A stretch of DNA of 64,000 nt from CAZMOK01 sp964567785. Its GTDB lineage: Bacteria; Bacteroidota; Bacteroidia; Bacteroidales; JAGOPY01. Location of the stretch: the NCBI GenBank assembly GCA_964567785.1, contig CAZMOK010000007.1, positions 8,974 through 72,973 on the forward strand, read 5' to 3'. The position numbers and the translations under genes were made by a program. The notes under the pieces are model-generated. The model was not told the DNA's origin, did no database searches, and saw nothing but the letters and a program-made list of their open reading frames with translations. This document shows positions 40,652 to 50,894 of this stretch, piece after piece. Every line of letters begins with the position of its first letter. Position 1 is the stretch's first letter.

Positions 40652-40851
40652 TTCGTGATATTTTCCTCAAAGTTAACCATAAATGAACAGCAGAAAGCAC
40701 ATATATATTATATTGGCTTCACATCTGCCTGATCTATTATCTGTCAGGATTTTATTGATTTGCGTATAGATTTGTTTATTATTTACAATTATTTAAAGTT
40801 AACATTACTCATCCCTCCTATTTTATTTGTAAATTGCAGCCAATCGGATTC

Positions 40852-41910
40852 ATGAAAATTCTACTATTTCCATTCTCGTTGTTGTATGGTTTCGTGGTAT
40901 TTGTCAGGAACCTTCTTTTCGACCTGAAAATCATCAAACCGGCCGAATACGATTTTCCTATTATCTCAGTAGGCAACCTTTCGATGGGTGGCACCGGAAA
41001 AACCCCTCATGTTGAGTACCTTGTCAGGCTGTTGCGCGAAAATTTCAAAATTGCCACACTGAGCAGGGGATACAGAAGAAAGACCAGGGGTTTCATAGTA
41101 GCATCAAAAGATTCGACTGAAAGGGAGATTGGTGATGAGCCTCTGCAGTATTCGAGGAAATTCGATAAAACAATTGTTGCTGTTGATTCTAAAAGGACCA
41201 GGGGCATTGAAAAACTGGGGAAATTTGATCCGAAACCTGATTTAGTCATTCTGGACGATGCCTTCCAGCACCGTTATGTCAAACCCGGCCTGTCCATTCT
41301 TCTGACAGATTTTCATAACATTTACAAGGAAGACTACCTGCTGCCCACCGGAAGACTCAGGGAACCCGGTAAAAATGCCAAAAGAGCTGATATCATTGTA
41401 GTCACCAAGACTCCCAGGGTCCTTTCGCCCCTTACCAGAAGAAGGATCCAGAATTTAATAAAACCAAGAGCCAATCAGAAACTTTTCTTTTCCTACATTT
41501 CATATGATGAACCTTTGCCCCTCTACCCGGAAAAGCAAACTTCACTCAGAAAAAAGAAGCATAATTACATCCTGCTATTTACAGGTATAGCGAACCCTTA
41601 CCCCCTGCAGGAATACCTGAGCAATAAGTGCCACGAATTGATCACAATTGAGTTTCCCGATCACCACCGGTATGAAAGCAACGACCTCGACCGGATCATT
41701 GAATCATATAATGATATCTTTGCAAGTAATAAAATTATTTACACAACCGAAAAAGATGCCATGAGGCTGCATCGTCCGGAATTTTCAAGTTCCCTTGCCG
41801 ATCTTCCGATATATTACATTCCAATCAGGGTGAATTTCCATAAATGTGATGATGCCAGGTTCGATAAATGTGTATTGGAATATGTCAGAAAATATTTCCC
41901 GAAGCATTGA
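40852..41910 (+). CDS. lpxK: Tetraacyldisaccharide 4'-kinase
   Basis: A 352-residue inner-membrane kinase that phosphorylates the 4' position of the lipid A disaccharide precursor. The P-loop is GNLSMGGTGKTP (41-52), and SRGYRRKTRGF, GDEPLQYSRKF and LDDAFQHRYVKPG are further family marks. An N-terminal hydrophobic helix (about 2-20) anchors it. The ATG at 40852 is preferred over a TTG at 40834. Its 3' end overlaps punA by 29 nt. A second lipid A gene, lpxH, lies 2 kb downstream. Confidence 0.94.
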   Translation: MKILLFPFSLLYGFVVFVRNLLFDLKIIKPAEYDFPIISVGNLSMGGTGKTPHVEYLVRLLRENFKIATLSRGYRRKTRGFIVASKDSTEREIGDEPLQYSRKFDKTIVAVDSKRTRGIEKLGKFDPKPDLVILDDAFQHRYVKPGLSILLTDFHNIYKEDYLLPTGRLREPGKNAKRADIIVVTKTPRVLSPLTRRRIQNLIKPRANQKLFFSYISYDEPLPLYPEKQTSLRKKKHNYILLFTGIANPYPLQEYLSNKCHELITIEFPDHHRYESNDLDRIIESYNDIFASNKIIYTTEKDAMRLHRPEFSSSLADLPIYYIPIRVNFHKCDDARFDKCVLEYVRKYFPKH

Positions 41911-42694
41911 TATTATATCAAGGAAAACGAAATTAAAACCGGCAATCTCAATTATACTGGGTACAGGGCTGGGAGGCCTGACCCGTGAAATGGATATTGA
42001 TACGGAGATCCCCTATGGAGAACTGCCCGGTTTTCAGCAATCCACAGTACAGGGACATCAAGGCGTACTGATATTCGGGCATCTTAACAGGGTGCCTGTT
42101 ATTGCCATGAAAGGAAGGCACCATTACTACGAAGGGTATTCCATGGATAACATAACCTATCCTATTAAAGTTTTCAAATCCCTTGGCATCAAAACATTAA
42201 TAGTGTCTAACGCCTCGGGTGGCCTGGACCCGTCATTTGATGTAGGTGACATAATGGTCATAACAGACCATGTCAATCTTATGAATGATAACCCGCTGAC
42301 AGGCCCTTTTAAAAAAGAAGAAGGCAACCGGTTCATCGACATGAGCAATGCCTACAATAAGGATTATGTATCACTTGCCTCACGGATAGCAGGGAAGAGA
42401 GGCATCAGACATTTAACAGGAACCTATGCAGGTGTTACCGGGCCTACTTTCGAAACTCCTGCAGAATACAAGCACCTCAGGATCATAGGTGCTGATGCAG
42501 TCGGCATGTCAACCGTTCCCGAAGTTATCTCAGCCCGTAAAGAAGGATTGGAAGTACTTGCGTTCTCCGTTATTTCAGACCTTGGTGTAGAGGGAAAGAT
42601 CATCAAAATAAGTCATGATGATGTCATAGATGCGGCCAGCCTTGCAGAACCAAAACTTACAACAATCATAAAGGAATTCGTCACAGAGGTTTGA
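41882..42694 (+). CDS. punA: Purine nucleoside phosphorylase
   Basis: A 270-residue trimeric-type phosphorylase that splits purine nucleosides with phosphate. Motifs: ILGTGLGGL (26-34), GRHHYYEGYS, SNASGGLDPSFDVGDIMVITDHVNL and GTYAGVTGPTFETPAEYK, with AVGMSTVPE for substrate binding. The ATG at 41882 gives the normal family length; upstream in-frame ATGs would run further into lpxK. It overlaps the lpxK end by 29 nt and is followed after 4 nt by the TlpA-like lipoprotein gene. Confidence 0.93.
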   Translation: MSENISRSIDIISRKTKLKPAISIILGTGLGGLTREMDIDTEIPYGELPGFQQSTVQGHQGVLIFGHLNRVPVIAMKGRHHYYEGYSMDNITYPIKVFKSLGIKTLIVSNASGGLDPSFDVGDIMVITDHVNLMNDNPLTGPFKKEEGNRFIDMSNAYNKDYVSLASRIAGKRGIRHLTGTYAGVTGPTFETPAEYKHLRIIGADAVGMSTVPEVISARKEGLEVLAFSVISDLGVEGKIIKISHDDVIDAASLAEPKLTTIIKEFVTEV

Positions 42695-42698
42695 GATC

Positions 42699-43871
42699 AT
42701 GGAACGTACTGCCCTCAAAATACTAATTATTCTACTCCTGATCACTTCATTAACGGGTTGCCACCAAATCCTCTTTAACCGGGATAATACACGGGTTGAA
42801 GGCTGTTTTTCCAATTTTTCGGGTAAAAGATTGATATTTAATGAAGTGGAGGTGCGTACCTTTATACCTCTCGATACGTTAAAACTTGATGAGGATGGTT
42901 GTTTCAGGCACTCAATGGACCTTGAGCAACCGGGGATATTCCTTCTCAAGCTGGACCAGGGCAATTACCTCACACTGGTCCTGAAGCCGGGGCAGGAAGT
43001 AGTTATCCGCAGCGATATGGAAAATATCAGGACCGGCTATTCAGTGGAGGGATCGCAGGGATCAGAGAAGCTCAGGGACTTCGAAATGGCTTACAATAAG
43101 AGAAAGGCAAAGCTTGAAGAACAGGCCAAAGCTTTCGATCGTTCTTTTAACCAGGCCCTGACTGATCGCCGTTACACAAAAATTCTTGATTCCCTGGTAG
43201 GCGCGCATAAAGCATACGTGACAAACCTGGTCAGATCAGAGCCTGCTTCACTGGCAAACCTTATCATGCTGAACCGCAGGTTTGTTACAGAAAAAGTTTT
43301 TGACCAATATGACGATTTTGAGATATTCGCCCTGGTAGATTCCGCATTGATGGAATTATATCCTGAAAACAAGCATGTTAAGGATCATCATTTCAGGATT
43401 GAACAGGCACGGTACCGTTTAAGGGTTGAGAACCTTGCCGGCGAAAGGCTTGCCGCAGGCAGGAAGGCTCCTGAAATTAAGCTCGAAACGCCCTCTGGCG
43501 AAACGGTCAACCTGAGCTCCCTGCAAGGAAACCCGGTAGTGTTGTATTTCTGGGCATCATCAGATGCCCCTTCAAGGAAAGCCAATCAGCAATTGGTTAA
43601 ACTCTATGATGAGTATAAAAACAAAGGCTTGAAAGTATATGCTGTTTCACTTGACAAATATGAAGAAATGTGGAAAGCAGCAATCAAAATCGATAAGCTT
43701 GAATGGATCAATGTAAGTGATCTTTCAGGGATGGGTTCCCCTGTATCTTTTATGTACAATCTTCCGGAAAATCTTCCTTACATTTTTCTGATCGACAGGG
43801 ATGGAAAGATCATAATGAAAACCGGTAAGTTACAAGAGCTTGAAGAACGTATAAGCAGATTGTTTGAATAA
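42699..43871 (+). CDS. TlpA-like thioredoxin-fold lipoprotein lacking the CxxC motif
   Basis: A 390-residue lipoprotein: lipobox LTGC (Cys21), an N-terminal DUF4369-like beta domain (about 30-120), a helical middle (about 125-245) and a C-terminal thioredoxin fold (about 255-390). The segment FWASSDAPSRKA stands where TlpA/ResA proteins have FWASWCGPCRKE; the CxxC is replaced by Asp289-Ala-Pro-Ser292. It cannot do dithiol chemistry there, so it may bind rather than reduce its partner. Such degenerate members are known in Bacteroidota. It is translated right after punA. Confidence 0.82.
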   Translation: MERTALKILIILLLITSLTGCHQILFNRDNTRVEGCFSNFSGKRLIFNEVEVRTFIPLDTLKLDEDGCFRHSMDLEQPGIFLLKLDQGNYLTLVLKPGQEVVIRSDMENIRTGYSVEGSQGSEKLRDFEMAYNKRKAKLEEQAKAFDRSFNQALTDRRYTKILDSLVGAHKAYVTNLVRSEPASLANLIMLNRRFVTEKVFDQYDDFEIFALVDSALMELYPENKHVKDHHFRIEQARYRLRVENLAGERLAAGRKAPEIKLETPSGETVNLSSLQGNPVVLYFWASSDAPSRKANQQLVKLYDEYKNKGLKVYAVSLDKYEEMWKAAIKIDKLEWINVSDLSGMGSPVSFMYNLPENLPYIFLIDRDGKIIMKTGKLQELEERISRLFE

Positions 43872-43939
43872 CCGGGCTTTCACTGCTGGAGCTATTTTAG
43901 TATTATTGTAGTTTATTAACAAACCAGGCAGTTCAGTAA

Positions 43940-44707
43940 TTGGAAAAATCTAAAAATATATATTTCGCGTCAGATTTTCACCTGGGCATTCCCGACCACA
44001 AAAGCAGCCTTGAAAGAGAGAAAAAGCTCGTTTCCTGGCTGAATGATGTCAAGGAAAAGGCCGACAGGATCTTTCTCATGGGCGACGTTTTCGATTTCTG
44101 GTTTGAATACAAAAGTGTGGTTCCAAAAGGATATGTAAGGTTACTGGGTAAACTTGCCGAAATAACCGATGCAGGCATCCCTGTTCATCTTTTCAAAGGG
44201 AACCACGATATCTGGGCTTTCAATTACCTGGAAAAAGAAATAAATATCATCCTTCACCGCCACCCTGAGGTGTTTGACTTTAACGGCCGGAAGTTTTATC
44301 TTGGACACGGCGACGGGCTCGGGCCGGGCGACAACGGTTATAAGTTCCTGAAGAAAGTTTTTGAGAACAGGATAAACCAATGGCTTTTCAGGTGGCTTCA
44401 TCCTGATATCGGCGCCGGAATGGCGCTGTATTTCTCAAAAAAGAGCCGGACAGCCAATATCATAAAAGAGGGGAAGAAAGAAGAAGGCAGCCGGATAGAA
44501 GATGAGATGCTGTATAAATATGCACAAAGTCTTGTGAAACAAGGCATGAAAGCCGATTATTACATTTTCGGTCACAGGCACCTTCCTACCGACAAAGAGC
44601 TCAGCGATGGTTCACGCCTGATATTGCTGGGCGACTGGATAACGAATTTTTCATATGCCGTTTTCAACGGCCAAAAGCTTGAACTTAAGTTTTACGATAA
44701 AAAATAA
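43940..44707 (+). CDS. lpxH: UDP-2,3-diacylglucosamine diphosphatase (LpxH-type metallophosphoesterase)
   Basis: A 255-residue metallophosphoesterase of lipid A synthesis that cleaves UDP-2,3-diacylglucosamine to lipid X. Metal-site motifs are DFH (12-14), MGDVFDFW (47-54, Asp49), GNHD (87-90), GHGDG (about 118-122) and GHRH (about 209-212). A TTG start at 43940 is used because no ATG lies before the first metal motif and the reading begins right at the first strand. It is 6 nt upstream of sppA. Confidence 0.87.
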   Translation: MEKSKNIYFASDFHLGIPDHKSSLEREKKLVSWLNDVKEKADRIFLMGDVFDFWFEYKSVVPKGYVRLLGKLAEITDAGIPVHLFKGNHDIWAFNYLEKEINIILHRHPEVFDFNGRKFYLGHGDGLGPGDNGYKFLKKVFENRINQWLFRWLHPDIGAGMALYFSKKSRTANIIKEGKKEEGSRIEDEMLYKYAQSLVKQGMKADYYIFGHRHLPTDKELSDGSRLILLGDWITNFSYAVFNGQKLELKFYDKK

Positions 44708-44713
44708 AATACC

Positions 44714-46486
44714 ATGAAAGACTTCTTCAAATTTATGTTCGCATCGATGCTGGGTTTTATCATAACCCTTATCATCGCTTTTTTCCTTTTTATAGCAGTA
44801 ATAGCTTCAATCGTTTCCTTTGCCGAGAAAGAGACATATGAAGTGGAGGATAACTCGATCCTTAAAATGGAGGTGAATTACCCTGTCAATGACAGGACCC
44901 AGAAACAGATGTTCCCGTCCTTCGGACCTTCGTTTGACATTGAAAAAGCACTTGGCCTTAACGATTTGCTGAAATACCTCGACAAAGCTGCAACGGACGA
45001 CCGGATCAAAGGGATCTATCTCGACCTTTCTGTTGTTCCAACAGGGACTGCCATTCTTGAAGAGCTGCGGCAGGCGATCCTTGACTTTAAAGAATCAGGT
45101 AAATTCGTGGTCTGCTATGCTGATATTCTCACACAGACTGCTTACTACCTGGGTTCTGCGGCTGACCATGTTTACCTCCATCCCGATGGCATGGTCGAGC
45201 TGAAAGGTATAAATGCCGAACTACTCTTCATAAAAGGCACCCTTGAAAAACTCGATATTGACGTGGAAGTTATCAGGGCCGGAAAATATAAAAGTGCTGC
45301 AGAGCCTCTTCTTTACGATAAAATGAGTGAGGCAAACAGAGAACAGATAGAGCTTTACATTAATCGCATCTGGAACAAGATGTCGGCAGATATTGCCGAG
45401 AGCAGGAATATGACAGTTGAAGAACTGAACAAGATAGCTGATGACCTTGACGCACTAAATGCGGAAAAGGCAACGGATCTGTTTATAGTCGACGGACTTT
45501 TCCATCCCGATGAGATGACTGCCGAACTCAAAAGGCTGGCAGGCATCGAACCGGATGACGATCTTGAAATGGTTAAGATGGGCAATTATGTTGACGCTAC
45601 ATTCCCCGACAAGGAAAAGAAAAGGATTGCCCGTGAAAAAATTGCCGTTGTTTATGCCGTGGGTGCGATAATGGGCGGTGAAGGAGATGACATGACCATC
45701 GGTTCCGAAAGGATCTCCAAGGCCATAAGGAAGGCCAGGAAAGACGATAAGGTAAAAGCCATTGTGATGAGGGTCAATTCACCGGGTGGTGATGCGCTTG
45801 CCTCAGAAGTTATAAGAAGGGAGATAGAATTAGCAAATGATACAAAGCCTGTTATCGTATCCATGAGTGACCTGGCTGCCTCAGGAGGCTACTGGATATC
45901 CTGTTCCGCAGATAAAATACTGGCCGATGAAATGACCCTCACCGGTTCAATCGGGGTTTTTGGTTTGATCCCCAATATGAAAGGCTTTTTCAACAACAAG
46001 CTCGGAATGACCTTCGATTATGCCAATACGAACAAAAATTCCGATTTCCCGACCGTAAGCAGACCACTGCCAGAATATCAGAAACAAGTTCTGGAACGTG
46101 AGATCGGCATGATATATGAAGATTTTCTCAGCCTGGTGGCCGATGGCAGGGATATGACGCGTGATGAGGTGCACGAACTGGCCCAGGGCAGGGTTTGGGC
46201 AGCCAGAGATGCTTTTGAGAATAACCTGGTTGATGAAATAGGCGGAATGCAAAGAGCAATTGATATCGCCGCTGAAATGGCAGATATCGAAGATTATCGC
46301 CTGTATGAACTGCCTCGTCAGAAAGATCCTTTCCAGCAACTGATCGAAGAAATTTCAGGTAATGCCAAAACCCGTTTACTTGTGAATGAGCTGGGTGATA
46401 ACTACTACATATACCAGTACCTTAAAAAGGTGCAGGAGATGGAAGGAACCCAGGCACGGCTGCCTTTTGAAATAAGGCTCAAATAG
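44714..46486 (+). CDS. sppA: Signal peptide peptidase SppA, 67K type
   Basis: A 590-residue membrane-anchored serine protease that degrades cleaved signal peptides. One N-terminal helix (about 8-35) is followed by two tandem SppA/ClpP-like domains. The dyad is split between them: Lys193 (AGKYKSAAEP) and Ser390 (DLAASGGYWIS), with the long-form layout of E. coli SppA. It converges on the acid phosphatase gene with 6 nt between stops. Confidence 0.93.
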   Translation: MKDFFKFMFASMLGFIITLIIAFFLFIAVIASIVSFAEKETYEVEDNSILKMEVNYPVNDRTQKQMFPSFGPSFDIEKALGLNDLLKYLDKAATDDRIKGIYLDLSVVPTGTAILEELRQAILDFKESGKFVVCYADILTQTAYYLGSAADHVYLHPDGMVELKGINAELLFIKGTLEKLDIDVEVIRAGKYKSAAEPLLYDKMSEANREQIELYINRIWNKMSADIAESRNMTVEELNKIADDLDALNAEKATDLFIVDGLFHPDEMTAELKRLAGIEPDDDLEMVKMGNYVDATFPDKEKKRIAREKIAVVYAVGAIMGGEGDDMTIGSERISKAIRKARKDDKVKAIVMRVNSPGGDALASEVIRREIELANDTKPVIVSMSDLAASGGYWISCSADKILADEMTLTGSIGVFGLIPNMKGFFNNKLGMTFDYANTNKNSDFPTVSRPLPEYQKQVLEREIGMIYEDFLSLVADGRDMTRDEVHELAQGRVWAARDAFENNLVDEIGGMQRAIDIAAEMADIEDYRLYELPRQKDPFQQLIEEISGNAKTRLLVNELGDNYYIYQYLKKVQEMEGTQARLPFEIRLK

Positions 46487-46492
46487 AACAGA

Positions 46493-47284
46493 TCAGAACG
46501 ATTCGAGGGCTTTGATCCTCATAGCGGCTTTCGCCTTTGCTGTAGTATCCGTTTTATAATTATATATGGCATTCTCCCAGCTACCGTACATGGGGTTGGG
46601 GAATGCTATGAATCTTCTGCCGAAGCTTGATTCCAGCTTATCAACCATTTCTTTTCTTTCTTCAGCAGACCGGCCTTCAAAAACCCTTGAAAAATCCCCG
46701 AGGTTATCGCCCAACAGCATTACCACGCGATAATCTTCTTCAATGCGGTTTCTTCGGCTTTCCTTGCTGGTGGTGGAAGTCCTCATAAAAAGGTGGTCCT
46801 TGTCGGCATAAGGGAACCCCCTTCTTTTAAGATTTTCGATCGTAGCTCCTTTGAGATGTTCTTTCCGGTTGGTTACGTAGAATATTTCTATCTCTTTTGA
46901 GGCAACAAAATTCAGGAACTTTTGCGATCCGGGAAGAGCCTGAGCCCGGGAAAGCATGCACCACTCATCCCATTTTTCGGGATAACTGATGCCTTCAAGT
47001 ATGCATTTAGCCTGGTATGGACTGTTATCAAGAACTGTTTCATCAATATCAGTTATAATAGCGCGCTTCTTATCCACTGTTTTATTGAGTTCATCATAGA
47101 TCATTATCATGGCTATGTTATACGCCTGAAGGTAAAGCGCATCATTTTCCGCTGCCTTTTGCCGATAGAGTGTCGCCATCAGCATCCGCTCATTAGTGGA
47201 AGGCGTGTATTCGTCTTCGCCTTGAAATTGACAGGAACTGGAGAATATTGCAAAGAGCGCCAGGAATAGAATTAGTCTTTTCAT
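46493..47284 (-). CDS. Acid phosphatase / 5'-nucleotidase lipoprotein e(P4) family
   Basis: A 263-residue HAD-type (DDDD) phosphatase. Lipobox SSSC (Cys18). Catalytic Asp79 and Asp81 in ITDIDETVLDNSPYQ, with YVTNRKE (motif II) and LLGDNLGDF (motif with the last Asp pair). Enzymes of this family free nucleosides from external nucleotides, including NAD breakdown in Haemophilus. As an envelope lipoprotein it likely scavenges phosphate or nucleosides. Monocistronic, downstream of the nifJ terminator. Confidence 0.88.
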   Translation of the reverse strand: MKRLILFLALFAIFSSSCQFQGEDEYTPSTNERMLMATLYRQKAAENDALYLQAYNIAMIMIYDELNKTVDKKRAIITDIDETVLDNSPYQAKCILEGISYPEKWDEWCMLSRAQALPGSQKFLNFVASKEIEIFYVTNRKEHLKGATIENLKRRGFPYADKDHLFMRTSTTSKESRRNRIEEDYRVVMLLGDNLGDFSRVFEGRSAEERKEMVDKLESSFGRRFIAFPNPMYGSWENAIYNYKTDTTAKAKAAMRIKALESF

Positions 47285-47304
47285 GCCGTTAATCGTTTTA
47301 TAAA

Positions 47305-47336
47305 TTAAAAGAGCCGGATCATTTTAAATCCGGCTC
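47305..47336 (-). terminator. Intrinsic terminator of nifJ
   Basis: GAGCCGGAT (47311-47319) pairs with ATCCGGCTC (47328-47336). On the minus strand it is followed by TTTTAATTT. It lies between the nifJ stop (47364) and the acid phosphatase start (47284). Confidence 0.88.
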
Positions 47337-47363
47337 AAAAATATAGAAGAAAAAGGTATCATG

Positions 47364-50300
47364 TTAGTTCGAAAAATCCATAGCTGCTAATCGCTTATAG
47401 CTTTCATAACGCCATTTGGCATTTTTTTCAGCCTCTATTTCAAGCCTTGCTGCTTCAGCAGGGAAGGCCTTTTTCAACGAAGTATACCTGACCTCGCCAT
47501 CCAGGAAATTGCTGAACTGGCTCCAGTCGGGTTCTTTCGAGTCGAGTATGAACGGATTCTTTCCTTCGAACTCAAGAGCCGGGTTATACCTGTAAAGCTG
47601 CCAGTAACCCGAATCTACGGCAAGTTTCATCTCTTCCTGGGTCTTGCCCATGCCTGCACGTATACCGTGGTTGATACAAGGCGAATATGCGATTATTATC
47701 GAAGGTCCCTGGTAGGCTTCCGCCTCTTTCAGGGCTTTGAAATACTGATTATAGCTGGCCCCCATTGCAACCTGGGCAACATAAACGTAGCCATAGGTCA
47801 TGGCCATCATTCCAAGGTCCTTTTTCCTGGCTTTCTTTCCTGAGGCGGCAAATTTCGCAACAGCACCCACAGGTGTCGATTTAGAAGCCTGACCACCTGT
47901 ATTTGAGTAGACTTCGGTATCAAGAACCAGCAGGTTAATATCTTCTCCTGAGGCAATTACATGGTCAAGCCCGCCATAGCCTATGTCGTATGCCCATCCA
48001 TCACCGCCAAATACCCAGATCGATTTCTTTACAAGGTATTGTTTGAGCGAAAGTATCTCTTTGGCAATCTTGTCCTTTGATTTATCAAGGAGCGGAAGCA
48101 TCTTGTCTGTTGCTGCCTTTGACAGCTTTGCGTCATTCATGCCTTCAATCCATTCCTGGTAAGTATTTTTCAGGTTCTCGTCGATACCGTTGCTCATCGC
48201 TTCGCTCATCCTGTTGGCCATGCGGTCCCTCAGCTTCCTGATAGCAATGGTAAAGCCGAATCCATACTCAGCATTGTCTTCAAAAAGCGAATTGGCCCAG
48301 GCCGGTCCGTGACCGCTTTCATGATGCTGACGGTAGGGTGTAGAAGGCGCCGATCCTCCGTAAATGGAAGAACATCCGGTTGCATTGGAGATTATCATTC
48401 TTTCCCCGTACAACTGTGTTATCAACTTGATGTAAGGTGTTTCACCACATCCCGCACAGGCACCGGAAAATTCAAAGAGTGGTTGTGCAAACTGGCTGTT
48501 CTTTACCGATTTATCTTTCTCCACAATGTCTTCTTTATAGGTGACGTTCTCTTCCATATAGTCCCATCTTTCCACCTCATCCATTTGTGATCCCAGAGGC
48601 TCCATTATAAGGGCTTTTTCTTTGGAAGGACAGATATCGGCGCAGTTACCACAACCGGTGCAATCAAGCACACTTACCTGTATCCTGAAATTATAACCTG
48701 CCAGTTTCCCTTTTGTTTTCTGTGTTTCGGTACCTTCCGGAGCCTTTTCCAATTCCTCATCAGTAAGCAGGAACGGCCTGATACAGGCATGCGGACAAAC
48801 ATAGGCACACTGGTTACACTGGATACAGTTCTCAACCTGCCATTCCGGGACGTTTACGGCAATACCTCTTTTTTCGAATTCTGTGGTGCCCGGGGGGAAT
48901 GTGCCGTCTTCCCTGTCGACAAAAGAACTTACAGGAAGGTCGTCCCCTTTCAAATGGTTGATTGTGTAGGCGATATCCTTTACAAAATCGGGAGCATTCA
49001 GCTCTTCCTTTTTATCCTTACCGCTGAGCTTCTTCCATTCTTTTGGTATCTCAACCCTGGTAACATCTCCTCCTCTGTCAACGGCGGTGTTGTTCATATT
49101 TACGATATCCTCTCCCTTGTTCCCGAACGTCTTCCTGATCATTAACTTCATCTGTTCCACGGCAAGTTCGTAAGGGATCACGTTGGATATCTTGAAAAAT
49201 GCTGATTGCATTATCGTGTTAGTCCTGGAGCCCAGCCCGATCTCTTCTGCAATCCTGGTGGCATTGATGATATAAAAATTGATATCGTTCTCGGCCAGGT
49301 ATTTTTTCATGGAATCAGGAAGCCTTTTCTTTGTTTCCTCCTTATCCCATATGCTGTTCAGTAAGAATGTACCCCCTTTCTTCAACCCCTTGAGCATATC
49401 ATATTTATCGAGATATGACGGTACATGGCAGGCAACAAAATCAGGTGAACTTACAAGGTACGAAGAGTGGACAGGTTTGTCGCCAAACCGCAGGTGCGAA
49501 GTGGTTATACCTCCCGATTTTTTGGAGTCGTAGGCGAAATAAGCCTGGCAGTATTTGTCGGTATTTTCACCTATGATCTTGATCGAGTTCTTATTGGCCC
49601 CAACAGTACCGTCGGAACCAAGTCCGTAAAACTTACCTTCGAAAGTACCTTTCGGCACGGTGCTCACGTCTGGCTTCAGCGGAAGTGAAAGGTAGGTGAC
49701 ATCGTCCACAATTCCGACAGTGAAACGGTCTTTGGGTTCCTTCATTTTCAGGTTATCAAAAACCGATATGATCATTGACGGAGTTGTATCTTTTGAGCTC
49801 AGCCCGTAGCGCCCTCCCACGATCAATGGGGCGTTTTCCTTACCGTAATACAGATCTTTTACATCGAGGTGCAGCGGTTCAGCGTTAGCCCCCGGTTCTT
49901 TGGTCCTGTCAAGTACGGCTATCCTTTTAACGGATTCCGGAATCGCTTTAAAAAAGTATTTGGCTGAGAAAGGCCTGTAAAGGTGAACAGTGACAAGGCC
50001 TACCTTTTCGCCCTTTGCGACAAGGTAATCAACCGTTTCTTTAATTGTATCGGTAACAGACCCCATGGCAATGATCACATGTTCGGCATCAGGAGCGCCG
50101 TGATAATTGAACGGGTGGTATTCGCGCCCGGTTAGCTTTGTGATCTCCTGCATATAGTTTTCAACCACATCGGGTATGGGATCATAAAAGCGGTTAGCGG
50201 CCTCCCTCGACTGGAAATAAATATCCGGGTTCTGTGCAGTACCCCTTGTAACAGGATGTTCAGGGTTCAGCGCCCTTTCGCGGAATTCCTGTACTGCCTG

Positions 50301-50894
50301 GAAGTCGAAAAGATGTTCAAGGTCTTCATTCTCAAAATATTCAACCTTTTGGATCTCGTGAGAGGTACGGAAACCATCAAAGAAATGAAGGAACGGTACC
50401 CTCGATTTTACTGATGCCAGGTGGGCTATCCCTCCTATGTCCATGATCTCCTGCACGCTTCCTGTAGCAAGCATGGCAAAGCCGGTATGCCGCGTACTCA
50501 TAACGTCGCTGTGATCTCCGAAAATTGAAAGAGCCTGGGCCGCTAAACTTCTTGCACTGACATGAAAAACGCCCGGTAGCAATTCGCCTGACATTTTGTA
50601 CATGTTCGGGATCATCAGCAGCAACCCCTGGGAAGCAGTAAATGTTGAGCAAAGTGCCCCGGATTGCAAAGCTCCGTGCATAGCCCCGGCAGCTCCCGCT
50701 TCCGACTGCATTTCTGTTACATTGATCACATCATCGAAAATATTCTTCCTTTCATGTGCAGCCCATTCGTCAATGTATTCTGCCATGGTGGATGATGGGG
50801 TGATGGGATAGATGCAAGCTACTTCGCTGAATATATAAGCTACATGCGATGCCGCATAGTTACCGTCGCAGGTAATAAATTTTTTCTTTTTCAT
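47364..50894 (-). CDS. nifJ: Pyruvate:ferredoxin (flavodoxin) oxidoreductase
   Basis: A 1176-residue single-chain PFOR that oxidises pyruvate with CoA to acetyl-CoA and CO2, passing electrons to ferredoxin or flavodoxin. The domains run in the usual order: pyrimidine-binding (start to about 250), transketolase-like C (about 260-410), gamma domain, a two-cluster ferredoxin insert (CIQCNQCAYVCPHAC and CTGCGNCADICP), and the TPP-binding domain with CAGCGETPYIKL, GGDGWAYDIGYGG and NTGGQASKSTP. Length equals the family norm. It marks anaerobic metabolism. An operator identical to that of the molybdoenzyme operon lies about 95 nt upstream of its start. Confidence 0.96.
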   Translation of the reverse strand: MKKKKFITCDGNYAASHVAYIFSEVACIYPITPSSTMAEYIDEWAAHERKNIFDDVINVTEMQSEAGAAGAMHGALQSGALCSTFTASQGLLLMIPNMYKMSGELLPGVFHVSARSLAAQALSIFGDHSDVMSTRHTGFAMLATGSVQEIMDIGGIAHLASVKSRVPFLHFFDGFRTSHEIQKVEYFENEDLEHLFDFQAVQEFRERALNPEHPVTRGTAQNPDIYFQSREAANRFYDPIPDVVENYMQEITKLTGREYHPFNYHGAPDAEHVIIAMGSVTDTIKETVDYLVAKGEKVGLVTVHLYRPFSAKYFFKAIPESVKRIAVLDRTKEPGANAEPLHLDVKDLYYGKENAPLIVGGRYGLSSKDTTPSMIISVFDNLKMKEPKDRFTVGIVDDVTYLSLPLKPDVSTVPKGTFEGKFYGLGSDGTVGANKNSIKIIGENTDKYCQAYFAYDSKKSGGITTSHLRFGDKPVHSSYLVSSPDFVACHVPSYLDKYDMLKGLKKGGTFLLNSIWDKEETKKRLPDSMKKYLAENDINFYIINATRIAEEIGLGSRTNTIMQSAFFKISNVIPYELAVEQMKLMIRKTFGNKGEDIVNMNNTAVDRGGDVTRVEIPKEWKKLSGKDKKEELNAPDFVKDIAYTINHLKGDDLPVSSFVDREDGTFPPGTTEFEKRGIAVNVPEWQVENCIQCNQCAYVCPHACIRPFLLTDEELEKAPEGTETQKTKGKLAGYNFRIQVSVLDCTGCGNCADICPSKEKALIMEPLGSQMDEVERWDYMEENVTYKEDIVEKDKSVKNSQFAQPLFEFSGACAGCGETPYIKLITQLYGERMIISNATGCSSIYGGSAPSTPYRQHHESGHGPAWANSLFEDNAEYGFGFTIAIRKLRDRMANRMSEAMSNGIDENLKNTYQEWIEGMNDAKLSKAATDKMLPLLDKSKDKIAKEILSLKQYLVKKSIWVFGGDGWAYDIGYGGLDHVIASGEDINLLVLDTEVYSNTGGQASKSTPVGAVAKFAASGKKARKKDLGMMAMTYGYVYVAQVAMGASYNQYFKALKEAEAYQGPSIIIAYSPCINHGIRAGMGKTQEEMKLAVDSGYWQLYRYNPALEFEGKNPFILDSKEPDWSQFSNFLDGEVRYTSLKKAFPAEAARLEIEAEKNAKWRYESYKRLAAMDFSN

